A stretch of DNA of 64,000 nucleotides. Source: Planococcus donghaensis (GTDB lineage: Bacteria; Bacillota; Bacilli; Bacillales_A; Planococcaceae). The notes beneath the pieces were generated by a model. The model saw nothing but the letters and a program-made list of their open reading frames with translations, was not told the origin of the DNA and did not search any database. The stretch is taken from positions 1,488,001 to 1,552,000 of the forward strand of contig NZ_CP016543.2 of NCBI RefSeq assembly GCF_001687665.2, given 5' to 3'. Position numbers and translations under genes: made by a program. Positions 49,429 through 59,420 of the stretch are shown one piece after another (position 1 is the first letter of the stretch; the number at the start of each line of letters is the position of its first letter).

Positions 49429-52143
49429 ATGGCAAAGAGCAGTTTGCACAACAGCCGCACTTCTTTTGAGCTAAATGACAAAACGTATAACTATTACCGT
49501 TTAGCTGCATTAGAAGAAGCAGGTATCGCTAAAGTATCACGCCTACCTTATTCGATTAAAGTTCTATTGGAATCCGTATTGCGTCAGCATGACGGATATG
49601 TCATCAATGACGAGCACGTTGAAGAATTAGCAAAATGGGGCAAAGATGCCAACAAAGAAGCAGAAGTTCCATTCAAGCCTTCACGCGTTATTCTACAAGA
49701 TTTCACAGGAGTACCAGTAGTAGTTGATTTGGCTGCACTTCGTTCAGCAATGGCTGAAATGGGTGGAGATCCAAATAAAATTAACCCTGAAATTCCTGTA
49801 GATCTTGTTATTGACCACTCTGTACAAGTTGATAGATATGGTACAGAAGATGCACTACGCATCAACATGGAGCTTGAATTTGATCGTAACGCTGAACGTT
49901 ACCAGTTCCTTAGCTGGGCTCAAAAAGCATACGATAACTACCGTGCAGTACCGCCTGCAACTGGTATTGTTCACCAAGTTAACCTTGAGTACTTGGCAAA
50001 CGTTGTTCATGCAGTTGAAAACACAGACGGCACATTTGAAACTTTCCCTGATACGTTGTTCGGTACAGATTCCCATACAACAATGATCAATGGTATTGGT
50101 GTTCTTGGATGGGGCGTTGGTGGTATTGAAGCTGAAGCAGGAATGCTTGGACAACCTTCATACTTCCCAATTCCAGAAGTTATCGGCGTTAAATTGACGG
50201 GTGAACTTCCAAACGGTGCAACTGCTACTGATTTGGCTTTAAAAGTTACTCAAACATTACGTAAAAAAGGCGTTGTTGGTAAATTTGTTGAGTTCTTCGG
50301 TCCTGGTGTTACAACATTGCCACTTGCTGACCGTGCAACAATTGCGAACATGGCTCCTGAATACGGTGCAACTTGTGGTTTCTTCCCAGTTGACGAAGAA
50401 GCACTAGATTACATGCGTTTAACTGCACGTGACGAAGAGCAAATCGCTGTAACGAAAAAATATCTACAAGCAAATGACATGTTCTTTACTGTAGATAACG
50501 AAGATCCAATCTACACGGACTTAGTGGAAATTGATCTTTCTGATATCGAACCAAACCTTGCAGGACCAAAACGTCCACAAGATTTGATTCCTTTATCTCA
50601 AATGAAAACTGAGTTCAACAAAGCTGTAACAGGTGAAGAAGGACCTCACGGTTTTGCACTTGATGAAGCTGAAATTGAAAAAACAGCAACAGTTAACTTT
50701 AAAGACGGCAGATCTGTTGAGATGAAGACCGGTGCATTAGCAATTGCAGCGATCACATCTTGTACAAACACTTCTAACCCGTACGTAATGCTTGGTGCTG
50801 GATTAGTAGCGAAAAAAGCAGTTGAAAAAGGATTAACTCCACCTGCTTACGTGAAAACTTCATTAGCTCCAGGATCTAAAGTTGTTACAGGTTACTTGAA
50901 CGATTCTGGTTTATTGGATTACATGAACCAAATCGGCTTTAACTTAGTAGGATACGGCTGTACAACTTGTATCGGTAACTCAGGTCCATTGCTTCCAGAA
51001 ATCGAAGAAGCAATTCTTGATAACGATTTACTAGTATCATCTGTATTGTCTGGTAACCGTAACTTTGAAGGACGTATTCACCCGCTTGTAAAAGCAAACT
51101 ACTTGGCATCTCCAATGTTAGTTGTTGCTTATGCACTTGCTGGTACTGTGGATATCGACTTTGAAGTTGATCCAATCGGTAAAGACAAAGAAGGAAACGA
51201 TGTCTTCTTCAAAGATATCTGGCCAACAACTGAAGAAATCAAGAAAACGGTTAAAGATACAGTTACTCCAGAATTGTTCCGTAAAGAATACGAGCACGTA
51301 TTTAACGAGAACGAAGCATGGAATGCAATTGAAACAAACGACGATTCTTTATATGAGTTTGATTCGACATCAACTTATATTCAAAACCCGCCGTTCTTTG
51401 AGGGTCTTTCTAAAGAGCCAGCTCCAATCCAAGCATTATCTGACCTTCGTGTAGTTGCGAAATTCGCAGACTCTATCACGACTGACCATATTTCACCAGC
51501 TGGTGCGATTGGTAAAGATACGCCAGCAGGTTTATACCTACGTGAAAACGGCGTTGAGCCTCGTAACTTTAACTCTTACGGATCTCGTCGTGGTAACCAC
51601 GAAGTTATGATGCGCGGAACATTCGCTAACATTCGTATCCGTAACCAAGTAGCTCCAGATACAACGGGTGGTTACACTACTTACTGGCCAACGGGCGAAA
51701 CTATGGCGATTTACGATGCAGCTATGAAGTATCAAGAACAAGGTACAGGTCTTGTTGTCTTGACTGGTAAAGATTACGGCATGGGTTCTTCTCGTGACTG
51801 GGCTGCTAAAGGAACATTCCTTTTAGGCATTAAAACAGTTATCGCAGAAAGCTATGAGCGTATTCACCGTTCAAACTTAGTGATGATGGGTGTTCTACCG
51901 TTGCAATTTGTTAACGGTGAAAGCGCAGATTCTCTTGGATTGACGGGACGCGAAACAATTAGCGTTAACTTAACTGATGACGTGAAACCACGCGATTTAC
52001 TAACTGTTACAGCTACTGCTGAAGATGGTAAAGTAACTGAGTTCCAAGTATTAGCACGTTTTGATTCTGAAGTGGAAGTAGATTACTTCCGTCACGGTGG
52101 AATCTTACAAATGGTGTTGCGTAACAAATTGCTAGAAGTATAA
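49429..52143 (+). CDS. citB: Aconitate hydratase (AcnA type)
   Basis: A 904-residue TCA-cycle enzyme that isomerises citrate and isocitrate with a 4Fe-4S cluster. The cluster cysteines are in [13 protein letters not shown] and [13 protein letters not shown]; the substrate-binding region includes [21 protein letters not shown] and the C-terminal [12 protein letters not shown]. In Bacillus, apo-CitB also binds iron-responsive RNA elements. AAAGGAGGAAC lies upstream. It is followed by a terminator and then yneP, as in B. subtilis. Confidence 0.98.
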   Translation: MAKSSLHNSRTSFELNDKTYNYYRLAALEEAGIAKVSRLPYSIKVLLESVLRQHDGYVINDEHVEELAKWGKDANKEAEVPFKPSRVILQDFTGVPVVVDLAALRSAMAEMGGDPNKINPEIPVDLVIDHSVQVDRYGTEDALRINMELEFDRNAERYQFLSWAQKAYDNYRAVPPATGIVHQVNLEYLANVVHAVENTDGTFETFPDTLFGTDSHTTMINGIGVLGWGVGGIEAEAGMLGQPSYFPIPEVIGVKLTGELPNGATATDLALKVTQTLRKKGVVGKFVEFFGPGVTTLPLADRATIANMAPEYGATCGFFPVDEEALDYMRLTARDEEQIAVTKKYLQANDMFFTVDNEDPIYTDLVEIDLSDIEPNLAGPKRPQDLIPLSQMKTEFNKAVTGEEGPHGFALDEAEIEKTATVNFKDGRSVEMKTGALAIAAITSCTNTSNPYVMLGAGLVAKKAVEKGLTPPAYVKTSLAPGSKVVTGYLNDSGLLDYMNQIGFNLVGYGCTTCIGNSGPLLPEIEEAILDNDLLVSSVLSGNRNFEGRIHPLVKANYLASPMLVVAYALAGTVDIDFEVDPIGKDKEGNDVFFKDIWPTTEEIKKTVKDTVTPELFRKEYEHVFNENEAWNAIETNDDSLYEFDSTSTYIQNPPFFEGLSKEPAPIQALSDLRVVAKFADSITTDHISPAGAIGKDTPAGLYLRENGVEPRNFNSYGSRRGNHEVMMRGTFANIRIRNQVAPDTTGGYTTYWPTGETMAIYDAAMKYQEQGTGLVVLTGKDYGMGSSRDWAAKGTFLLGIKTVIAESYERIHRSNLVMMGVLPLQFVNGESADSLGLTGRETISVNLTDDVKPRDLLTVTATAEDGKVTEFQVLARFDSEVEVDYFRHGGILQMVLRNKLLEV

Positions 52144-52152
52144 AAGCAATTC

Positions 52153-52190
52153 AAAAAGGCTGCCTGGGGAAACCCAGCAGCCTTTTTTTG
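52153..52190 (+). terminator. Terminator after citB
   Basis: AAAAAGGCTGC-CTGGG pairs with CCCAG-CAGCCTTTTT around a GAAA loop with a T run. Confidence 0.92.
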
Positions 52191-52259
52191 ATTTTGCAAA
52201 ACCTCTATCGAACATTCAAAAAGCGTTTTCTTGTATACTAGTTATGAGGTGAAGAGGAA

Positions 52260-52700
52260 ATGTACATAAGCGAAAAAGAAATTGAAATCCGTTACGCTGA
52301 AACGGATCAAATGGGCGTTGTTTATCACGCCAACTACATTATCTGGCTAGAAATCGGACGAACCAAATTGATTGAAGATATAGGATTTACGTATGCAGGC
52401 ATGGAAAAAGACGGCTACATCTCGCCTGTTGTGGATATTTCCATTCAATACAAAGCAGCTTTACGTTATGGCCAAAAAGCGTTTGTTCGCACGTGGGTGG
52501 AAGAACATGGTCGTTTACGAACAAAATACGGCTATGAAATTGTTCATGAAGATGGAACAATCGCGGCTACTGCTTTATCTGAACATGTCGTTGTAAAAAA
52601 AGAAACGTTTCGTCCGGTGTCCATCCAAAAAATCTTTCCAGAGTGGCATAAAAAATACGAAGAAATTAAAAAGCAGGTTCCTGATGGCGTTCGGAATTAA
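52260..52700 (+). CDS. yneP: Acyl-CoA thioesterase, hotdog fold (YneP)
   Basis: A 146-residue hotdog-fold 4HBT-type thioesterase. The catalytic Asp lies in the signature YAETDQMGVVYHANYIIWLE, the typical 4-hydroxybenzoyl-CoA thioesterase pattern. DGYISPVVDISIQYKAALRYG and the C-terminal KKETFRPVSIQ follow. Acts on acyl-CoAs in the cytosol; exact chain preference unknown. GAGGTGAAGAGGA precedes the ATG. Its 3' end overlaps yneQ by 17 bp. Confidence 0.88.
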   Translation: MYISEKEIEIRYAETDQMGVVYHANYIIWLEIGRTKLIEDIGFTYAGMEKDGYISPVVDISIQYKAALRYGQKAFVRTWVEEHGRLRTKYGYEIVHEDGTIAATALSEHVVVKKETFRPVSIQKIFPEWHKKYEEIKKQVPDGVRN

Positions 52701-52983
52701 ACGAGATGAACTCGAACGTTGGAAGCAAGGAGTCAATCGCGGTGAAATTTCGTTTTTAACGCATTATTGGGTAGACGAGCGCTTTCCAGGCTGTAATACG
52801 GTCACAAAAGTAGGGTGTTGTGACTTAAATAAGCTGGAATCTTGGGGGAAACAGTACGGATTGCAACGTGAGTGGATGGATTTACGAGGCAAGTACCCAC
52901 ATTTTGATTTATTTGGTGAACGTCAGCGGTCGATTTTGCAAAAAGAAGGCCATTTAGAGCAACTGAATAAACTAGAGAAATAA
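52684..52983 (+). CDS. yneQ: YneQ-like conserved protein
   Basis: A 99-residue cytosolic protein with GIKRDELERWKQGVNRGEISFLTHYWVDERFPG at the start, a conserved CNTVTKVGCCDL segment and LRGKYPHFDLFGERQRSIL near the end. Cys and His pattern suggests possible metal binding, but no function is known. It overlaps the yneP end by 17 bp and follows B. subtilis order (yneP-yneQ-yneR). No terminator is visible immediately after it; the hairpin further on serves the opposite strand. Confidence 0.78.
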   Translation: MAFGIKRDELERWKQGVNRGEISFLTHYWVDERFPGCNTVTKVGCCDLNKLESWGKQYGLQREWMDLRGKYPHFDLFGERQRSILQKEGHLEQLNKLEK

Positions 52984-53116
52984 TACATGAACTCGTCATG
53001 TAACAGAATGGCTATACGAAAAGTGTTGGAAAGGTTTTTCCAGCGCTTTTTTGTGTTTTATGCTTTAAAACAGGATGTACAAATCGAAAAAAGAACGGAA
53101 AAGTGTATTTTTTCAA

Positions 53117-53164
53117 CAAAAAAGACTATAGACAACTCAAACAATACGAGTTTATCTATAGTCT
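53117..53164 (-). terminator. Terminator after yneR (minus strand)
   Basis: AGACTATAGA (53123-53132) pairs with TCTATAGTCT (53155-53164). On the minus strand the hairpin runs into TTTTTTG. Inner GACAACTC/GAGTT pairs extend it. Confidence 0.8.
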
Positions 53165-53184
53165 CACAAGATTATTCATGCGTT

Positions 53185-53475
53185 TTATTTTGTGTATGAA
53201 TAATCGAGTTCGTGTAAGTCATCGTTAACACTAACGTCAAGATTGTGGCCGTCAAAATACCAAGCATCGCTTTTTTCGATAAAATAAGTGACGTGATCTT
53301 CCTCTACTTTGGCCTCGATTTCATACGGCTGATCTTTTGTTACACCGAGAGAAAATCCAGGCTGCAGCTTGCTTGAGCCGCCATAACGAACGAAAAAGCG
53401 TACAGCTTCTCCAGATGTTACTTCCATTTCTTTTTTAAACCAATCGAGCGCGTCGTTGCTAATGTTAATTTGCAT
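53185..53475 (-). CDS. yneR: HesB/YneR-family protein without cysteines
   Basis: A 96-residue protein with the HesB-like (IscA-type) beta fold: NISNDALDWFKKEMEV, VRFFVRYGGSSKLQPGFSLG and a C-terminal SDAWYFDGHNLDVSVND. Unlike IscA or SufA, it contains no cysteine at all, so it cannot bind a cluster by the usual three Cys ligands. This is typical of the YneR branch; function unknown. Minus strand, next to plsY (21 bp), probably cotranscribed from the plsY side. Confidence 0.82.
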   Translation of the reverse strand: MQINISNDALDWFKKEMEVTSGEAVRFFVRYGGSSKLQPGFSLGVTKDQPYEIEAKVEEDHVTYFIEKSDAWYFDGHNLDVSVNDDLHELDYSYTK

Positions 53476-53495
53476 AGTACACGTCCTTTCACTGG

Positions 53496-54089
53496 TTACA
53501 TCCAGCTGATTTTTGGTTCAGTGCCCGCTCGTATTCGGGAGATATTGGCGCGGTGGCGGAAAATAATGAATAACGCCAATAAGTAAATGACTGCCATAAA
53601 CAAGTAATCTGCGGAAAAAATGGCGTAAATGGTAATGTAAATGATGAAAACGAGCGCTAAAATAATTGATGATAAGGATACCATTTTTGTGATTTTTAAT
53701 GCAATTAAAAACACTGCAACTGCCATAATGAACAGGGGCCATTGGTAGCCAATTAAGATTCCACCAGATGTAGCAACGGCTTTGCCGCCTTTAAATTTAG
53801 CGAATACCGGAAAAATATGACCAATAACAGCTAATACACCAAACACTAGCGGATGGATGTCCGTTGCGATAAAGAGGGGAATCAACGTAGCCGCTGTTCC
53901 TTTTAAAATATCTAAAATGGTTACCGCAATACCGGCTTTTTTTCCGAGTGTTCGAAATGTGTTTGTAGCTCCTAAATTGCCACTTCCTTGCGTCCGGATA
54001 TCAGTTTTGTAAAATAGTTTTCCAACCCATAAGGCAGAAGGAATCGAGCCAAGCAAGTAAGCTAATAGTAGGGGAAGTAGTATAGTCAT
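53496..54089 (-). CDS. plsY: Glycerol-3-phosphate acyltransferase PlsY
   Basis: A 197-residue membrane enzyme that transfers an acyl group from acyl phosphate to glycerol 3-phosphate, the first step of phospholipid synthesis. The conserved loops are [15 protein letters not shown] with [15 protein letters not shown], and [21 protein letters not shown], with five membrane helices. AAAGGAGTT precedes the start on the minus strand. Order with yneR, yneT and parE matches B. subtilis yneS. Confidence 0.95.
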   Translation of the reverse strand: MTILLPLLLAYLLGSIPSALWVGKLFYKTDIRTQGSGNLGATNTFRTLGKKAGIAVTILDILKGTAATLIPLFIATDIHPLVFGVLAVIGHIFPVFAKFKGGKAVATSGGILIGYQWPLFIMAVAVFLIALKITKMVSLSSIILALVFIIYITIYAIFSADYLFMAVIYLLALFIIFRHRANISRIRAGTEPKISWM

Positions 54090-54225
54090 GATGAACTCCT
54101 TTACACAACCTTATTTTGTATTTTTAGTTTACCATGACTGAAGTTCTTTAAACAATAGTCGACAGATTATTCAACAGGCAGAACAAAATCGTGTATGATA
54201 GAATAAAAAAGGACAGGTGAACATT

Positions 54226-54633
54226 TTGGAAAATCCTAGCCGTAACGAAATTAAAAATGTACTCGACCAAGCAAAAACAATAGCTGTGGTCGGGCTTAGT
54301 CCAAATCCTAGCCGAACGTCTTATGTGGTAGTAGAAGCGATGAAGCGAGCAGGTTACCGGATCATACCGGTAAATCCGTTGGCAGATACGGTAATGGGTG
54401 AGAAAAGCTATGCCCGTTTGAGCGATATCCAAGAAAAGGTAGATATCGTGAACGTTTTTCGTCGTAGCGAGTTTTTAGAAGAAATTGCAGATGAATTTGT
54501 GAAAATCGATTGTCCTGTTTTTTGGACACAATTAAATGTAGTAGATGAAAACGTATTTAATCGGTTGACTGATGCAGGGTATACAGTCATTATGGATCGT
54601 TGCATCAAAGTGGAATACGCCATTCTGAAATAG
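54226..54633 (+). CDS. yneT: CoA-binding domain protein (YneT)
   Basis: A 135-residue Rossmann-fold CoA-binding protein (succinyl-CoA synthetase-like) with KTIAVVGLSPNPSRTSYVVVEAMKRAGYRIIPVNP and a C-terminal YTVIMDRCIKVEY motif. Family members bind CoA or NAD-like ligands; role unclear. The TTG at 54226 with AGGTGA 6 bp upstream is used; a GTG at 54217 with AAGGA is a close alternative adding three residues. Divergent from plsY, followed by its own terminator. Confidence 0.85.
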   Translation: MENPSRNEIKNVLDQAKTIAVVGLSPNPSRTSYVVVEAMKRAGYRIIPVNPLADTVMGEKSYARLSDIQEKVDIVNVFRRSEFLEEIADEFVKIDCPVFWTQLNVVDENVFNRLTDAGYTVIMDRCIKVEYAILK

Positions 54634-54644
54634 GCAATACCGCT

Positions 54645-54668
54645 AAAGGGCGCTCAGCGCTCTTTTTC
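54645..54668 (+). terminator. Terminator after yneT
   Basis: AAGGGCGC and GCGCTCTT with a TCA loop, then T5. Confidence 0.8.
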
Positions 54669-54676
54669 TATGAAGT

Positions 54677-54706
54677 TTGACAGATGGTCTAGAAATAGCA
54701 TACGAT
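54677..54706 (+). promoter_or_regulatory. Promoter of parE-parC
   Basis: TTGACA (54677-54682) and TACGAT (54701-54706) are spaced 18 bp, 45 bp upstream of parE. Confidence 0.65.
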
Positions 54707-54751
54707 TAAGATAGAGTGAAACGCGAACAAACGTTTGTTGGAGGGAATTAG

Positions 54752-56722
54752 ATGGCTAAAATTCAAAATACGGCATACAACGAAGAAGCAATTCAAGTAC
54801 TCGAAGGCTTAGATGCCGTTAGAAAACGTCCGGGGATGTATATCGGATCGACTGATACGCGTGGACTGCATCATTTGGTCTATGAAATTGTCGACAACTC
54901 GGTCGATGAAGCGCTTGCAGGACACGGAGATAAAATTTCCGTTACAATCCACGACGATAACAGCATCAGTGTTCGAGATTTCGGACGTGGTATGCCTACA
55001 GGAATGCACCGCAGCGGGAAACCGACGCCAGAAGTTATTTTAACTGTGCTACATGCTGGGGGTAAATTTGGTCAAGGTGGCTATAAAACAAGTGGAGGGC
55101 TTCACGGAGTGGGTGCCTCTGTTGTAAACGCATTGTCTAGCTTTTTAGAAGTGACCATTTACCGTGACGGCAAAAAATACCGTCAACGTTTTGAACATGG
55201 CGGAAAGCCTGTGACGACTTTAGAAGAAATTGGCTCTACAAAAGAAACCGGGACAATGATTCATTTCTTACCGGATGAATCTATTTTTTCGGTTTCAAAA
55301 TACAATTATGAAACGCTTTCTGAACGATTGCGCGAGTCTGCTTTCTTGTTAAAAGGATTAAAAATTGAGCTATTCGATCAACGCACAGAAGCGAAAGACG
55401 TTTTTCATTACGAAACTGGGATTGAAGCTTTTGTTTCTTACTTGAACGAAGAAAAAGATGTGCTTCATCCGGTCGCGTATATCGAAGGCCAACAAGATGA
55501 AATGGAAATCGAATTTTCGTTCCAGTTTAATGATGGTTATTCTGAGACCATTTTATCGTTTGTAAACAACGTCCGTACGCGTGACGGCGGCACACATGAA
55601 ACCGGTGCAAAAGCAGCGATGACACGTGTTTTCAATGATTACGCTCGGAAAATTAATTTGTTAAAAGACAAAGATAAAAACTTAGAAGGCTCAGATATTC
55701 GTGAAGGATTGGCCGCAATTGTATCTGTCCGCATTCCAGAAGCTTTATTGCAGTTTGAAGGACAAACGAAAAGTAAATTAGGGACGAGTGAAGCGCGCAG
55801 TATCGTCGATTCAGTAGTTTCTCAAAAACTCATGTACTTTTTGGAAGAAAACGCAGACCTGAGCGCCTCGTTAGTTCGAAAAGCCATTCGCGCAGCACAA
55901 GCACGACTAGCTGCAAGAAAAGCTAGAGAAGATGCGCGAAACGGCAAAAAACGCAAAAAATCAGATGCGTTGCTGTCGGGTAAACTAACACCAGCGCAAT
56001 CGCGTAACGCTAAAAAGAATGAGCTTTACTTAGTAGAGGGTGACTCTGCTGGTGGATCCGCTAAACAAGGACGCGACAGAACGTTCCAAGCAATCTTGCC
56101 GCTACGCGGAAAAGTTGTAAATACTGAAAAAGCAAAACTTGAAGAAATTATGAAAAACGAAGAGATTTCAACGATTATTCATGCCATTGGTGGCGGGGTT
56201 TCTTCTGACTTTTCAATTGATGACATCGCTTATAACAAAATAATCATCATGACAGATGCCGATACGGATGGTGCGCATATTCAAGTACTTTTGTTAACAT
56301 TCTTTTTCCGTTACATGAAGCCTTTGATTGAAGCAGGAAAAGTGTTTATCGCACTTCCGCCATTGTATAAAGTATCAAAAGGTCTCGGTAAAAAAGAAGT
56401 AATTGATTACGCATGGACTGAAGCCGACCTAGATGCTTCGATCAAAAAAGTTGGAAAAGGTTACACACTACAGCGTTACAAAGGTTTGGGTGAGATGAAC
56501 GCAGATCAATTATGGGAAACAACCATGAACCCGGAAACCCGCACATTAATCCGTGTAACGATTGAAGACAGTGCACGCGCAGAACGCGGCATTACCACAT
56601 TAATGGGCGATAAAGTAGAACCACGCCGTCGTTGGATTGAAAGCAATGTCGATTTCGGACTTGAAGAAGATAGCAATATTTTAGAAAATGATTTGATTCA
56701 CGCTGAGGAGGAACTGGTATGA
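54752..56722 (+). CDS. parE: Topoisomerase IV subunit B
   Basis: A 656-residue ATPase subunit of the decatenase that separates daughter chromosomes. GHKL ATPase motifs are [22 protein letters not shown] and [17 protein letters not shown]. The Toprim domain carries [16 protein letters not shown] and [14 protein letters not shown], with [11 protein letters not shown] typical of ParE. TTGGAGGG precedes the ATG. Its stop overlaps parC by 4 bp. Confidence 0.97.
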   Translation: MAKIQNTAYNEEAIQVLEGLDAVRKRPGMYIGSTDTRGLHHLVYEIVDNSVDEALAGHGDKISVTIHDDNSISVRDFGRGMPTGMHRSGKPTPEVILTVLHAGGKFGQGGYKTSGGLHGVGASVVNALSSFLEVTIYRDGKKYRQRFEHGGKPVTTLEEIGSTKETGTMIHFLPDESIFSVSKYNYETLSERLRESAFLLKGLKIELFDQRTEAKDVFHYETGIEAFVSYLNEEKDVLHPVAYIEGQQDEMEIEFSFQFNDGYSETILSFVNNVRTRDGGTHETGAKAAMTRVFNDYARKINLLKDKDKNLEGSDIREGLAAIVSVRIPEALLQFEGQTKSKLGTSEARSIVDSVVSQKLMYFLEENADLSASLVRKAIRAAQARLAARKAREDARNGKKRKKSDALLSGKLTPAQSRNAKKNELYLVEGDSAGGSAKQGRDRTFQAILPLRGKVVNTEKAKLEEIMKNEEISTIIHAIGGGVSSDFSIDDIAYNKIIIMTDADTDGAHIQVLLLTFFFRYMKPLIEAGKVFIALPPLYKVSKGLGKKEVIDYAWTEADLDASIKKVGKGYTLQRYKGLGEMNADQLWETTMNPETRTLIRVTIEDSARAERGITTLMGDKVEPRRRWIESNVDFGLEEDSNILENDLIHAEEELV

Positions 56723-59145
56723 CACAAGCCGAAAGATTTCAAGATTTGCCATTAGAAGAAGTAATTGGCGATCGATTTGGCCGTTACAGTAAATACATTA
56801 TCCAAGATCGAGCACTTCCAGATGCTCGTGACGGATTAAAACCTGTTCAGCGCCGAATTTTATATGCGATGTACCACGAAGGCAATACCAATGACAAAGC
56901 GTTCCGTAAATCGGCCAAAACCGTTGGTAACGTTATCGGTAACTATCATCCACACGGTGATAGTTCGGTTTATGAAGCCATGGTTCGTTTAAGTCAAGAT
57001 TGGAAAATTCGTCACATGCTTGTTGAAATGCATGGAAATAACGGTTCGATGGACGGTGATTCACCAGCTGCGATGCGTTATACGGAAGCGCGGCTTTCGG
57101 CGATTTCTTCAGAACTATTACGCGACATCGACAAACGAACGGTAGATTTTATCCCGAACTTTGATGATTCGGATATGGAACCAACTGTTTTACCGGCCCG
57201 TTTTCCGAACCTCTTAGTGAACGGCTCGACGGGTATTTCTGCAGGTTATGCCACAGATATCCCGCCGCATGCACTTCACGAAGTACTAGATGCGGTATTA
57301 ATGCGCATGGATAACCCACAAGCGACAGTTGCTGAGTTGATGACGGTCATTAAAGGCCCAGATTTCCCAACAGGTGGCATTATTCAAGGCGTAGATGGCA
57401 TCAAAAAAGCGTATGAAACGGGTAAAGGAAAGATTATTGTCCGTTCTAAAGCCGAAATCGAACCGTTAAAAGGCGGAAAAGAACAAATCGTCATTACAGA
57501 AATCCCATTTGAAGTCAACAAAGCCAATATGATCAAGAAAATAGACGATCATCGCTTTGACCGCAAACTCGAAGGCATTTCTGAAGTGCGAGATGAATCG
57601 GATCGAAGCGGTTTGCGCATAGTGATTGAGCTGAAAAAAGATGTGCAAGCACAAGGAATTTTAAGTTATTTGTATAAAAACACCGATTTGCAAGTCAGCT
57701 ATAATTTCAATATGGTGGCAATTTACAAACGTCGCCCAACAATGATGACGTTGCAAACGATGTTAGACGCTTATATTGAACATCAAAAAGAAGTAATTAC
57801 GAAGCGCTCTGAATTTGATTTGCAAAAAGCTAGTGATCGCATGCACATAGTTGAAGGTTTGATGAAAGCATTATCGATATTAGATAAAGTGATTAAAACA
57901 ATCCGCTCTTCTACTGACAAGCGTGATGCAAAAAACAACTTAATCGCTGCATTTGATTTTTCAGAAGCACAAGCAGAAGCGATTGTTTCGCTGCAACTTT
58001 ACCGATTAACCAATACGGATATTACGGATTTGCAAAAAGAAGAAGATAGTCTGAAAAAGACCATTGCTGAATTGACGGGCATTTTAACTAGCTCGACTAA
58101 GTTAAAAAATGTCATTAAAAAAGAATTGGCAAACATCCGCAAACAATTTGCAGAACCGCGCCGCTCGGTGATCGAAGATAAAATAGAAGAAATTACAATT
58201 ACGCGCGAAATTATGATTCCAAGTGAAGAAGTAGTCGTAACTGTCACAAGAGAAGGCTATGTCAAGCGGACGAGTACACGGTCATATGCTGCTTCGAACG
58301 GCAAAGATTTTGCGATGAAAGAAACGGATCATTTACTATTCGAAGGCAATTTAAATACGCAACATACCATTCTGATTTTCACTACTGCGGGTAATTTCGT
58401 CTTCCAACCAATCAACGAATTGCCAGATATTAAGTGGAAAGACTTGGGGCAGCATTTATCAAGTATTATTCAATTAGATGCCAATGAATCTGTTCTTGCT
58501 GTTTATCCATTTGAAAACTTTGATGGAGATGCCAGTATTTTAACGGTCTCTAAATTAGGACAAGTTAAACGTTCTGCGTTAAAAGATTATCAAATTCAGC
58601 GTTATTCACGTACTGTGAAAACCATGAATTTGAAATCTGGTGATGCGATGATTTACGCAGGGCTTGTGACGAAAGAAACAGAATTATTCATCGGCACAAA
58701 CCAAGCTTACGGCGTTCGTTTCCCACTCGAAGAAGTTCCGCTTACAGGACTCCGGACGGGTGGCGTTAAAGGCGTAAACTTAAAAGGCGATGATGAAGCT
58801 GTCTCGGCAATCTTAATTGATCCAGAAGTAAAACAAGAACTAGTTCTCGTTACTCACCGAGGCGCAGCTAAAAAAATGAAGCTAGATGAATTTGAAAATG
58901 GCAGTCGTGCAAAACGCGGTGTCGTAATGCTACGCGAATTAAAATCGAACCCTCACCGTGTAGTCGCTGTTATTGGCGCAACCGGTAAAGAGGAAATTAT
59001 GTTAGAAACAGCTAAAGGTCTTCGCATACCACTAGTAGCGAATTCATTGAAAAATGTAGACCGTTATTCAAATGGTTCATTCATAGCGGATGAATCCACT
59101 GATGGAAAAGTAGTCGCTGCTTATCGCTTGAATACAAAAGAATAA
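56719..59145 (+). CDS. parC: Topoisomerase IV subunit A
   Basis: An 808-residue DNA-cleaving subunit. The winged-helix region includes [20 protein letters not shown] and the quinolone-determining segment [15 protein letters not shown], with Ser82 and Glu86 (equivalent to Ser80/Glu84 of Staphylococcus GrlA), i.e. the sensitive form. The catalytic Tyr is in [10 protein letters not shown] central coiled coil ([18 protein letters not shown]) and a C-terminal beta-pinwheel (residues about 495-800) follow. Translationally coupled to parE. Confidence 0.97.
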   Translation: MTQAERFQDLPLEEVIGDRFGRYSKYIIQDRALPDARDGLKPVQRRILYAMYHEGNTNDKAFRKSAKTVGNVIGNYHPHGDSSVYEAMVRLSQDWKIRHMLVEMHGNNGSMDGDSPAAMRYTEARLSAISSELLRDIDKRTVDFIPNFDDSDMEPTVLPARFPNLLVNGSTGISAGYATDIPPHALHEVLDAVLMRMDNPQATVAELMTVIKGPDFPTGGIIQGVDGIKKAYETGKGKIIVRSKAEIEPLKGGKEQIVITEIPFEVNKANMIKKIDDHRFDRKLEGISEVRDESDRSGLRIVIELKKDVQAQGILSYLYKNTDLQVSYNFNMVAIYKRRPTMMTLQTMLDAYIEHQKEVITKRSEFDLQKASDRMHIVEGLMKALSILDKVIKTIRSSTDKRDAKNNLIAAFDFSEAQAEAIVSLQLYRLTNTDITDLQKEEDSLKKTIAELTGILTSSTKLKNVIKKELANIRKQFAEPRRSVIEDKIEEITITREIMIPSEEVVVTVTREGYVKRTSTRSYAASNGKDFAMKETDHLLFEGNLNTQHTILIFTTAGNFVFQPINELPDIKWKDLGQHLSSIIQLDANESVLAVYPFENFDGDASILTVSKLGQVKRSALKDYQIQRYSRTVKTMNLKSGDAMIYAGLVTKETELFIGTNQAYGVRFPLEEVPLTGLRTGGVKGVNLKGDDEAVSAILIDPEVKQELVLVTHRGAAKKMKLDEFENGSRAKRGVVMLRELKSNPHRVVAVIGATGKEEIMLETAKGLRIPLVANSLKNVDRYSNGSFIADESTDGKVVAAYRLNTKE

Positions 59146-59149
59146 CATG

Positions 59150-59191
59150 AATAACTCGCTCTTGCGGATATAGAGAGCGGGTTATTTTTTT
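59150..59191 (+). terminator. Terminator after parC
   Basis: AACTCGCTCT pairs with AGAGCGGGTT (one G-T pair) across a 10-nt loop and is followed by A-T7. Confidence 0.85.
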
Positions 59192-59208
59192 GGTTAAAAC
59201 GAATAATC

Positions 59209-59302
59209 TTATTCATTCGAATTCTTATATATAATTCTGGAATATTCATTTTTATTTTAAATGAATTGGAATGAATAATTATTCTCGGGTGAATGTTATT
59301 CA
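59209..59302 (+). repeat. Cluster of TGAAT/ATTCA inverted repeats before ilvA
   Basis: Half sites TGAAT at 59262, 59272 and 59290, and ATTCA at 59211, 59243 and 59298, crowd into 95 bp. Two form full palindromes: TGAATAATTATTCT (59272-59285) and TGAATGTTATTCA (59290-59302). The first is the exact reverse complement of the ARG box in front of argR. The stretch is AT-rich, so some half sites may be chance. Confidence 0.5.
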
Positions 59303-59359
59303 TTTCAGCAGACAGTAAAAGTATATTAAACTTTTCTTATAATTGTCAAAATCTTCTCG

Positions 59360-59379
59360 ACATTAATGGGCTTTAATGT
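59360..59379 (+). promoter_or_regulatory. ACATTAA-N6-TTAATGT palindrome before ilvA
   Basis: A perfect 7-bp inverted repeat with a 6-bp centre, 41 bp before the ilvA start, placed like an operator near the promoter. The binding protein is unknown; it does not match the CodY consensus. Confidence 0.45.
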
Positions 59380-59420
59380 GTTAGAGTAGTGAGATAAATA
59401 AAAATAAGAGGGTGACAACT

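Noticed and set aside
49805..51454. Frames of 70-110 residues within citB on both strands
   Set aside because: Overlap the fully conserved aconitase reading frame and show no protein-like composition.
59221..59260. CodY box before ilvA
   Set aside because: Best local match (AATTCTGGAATATT) lacks one base of the AATTTTCWGAAAATT centre and matches poorly.
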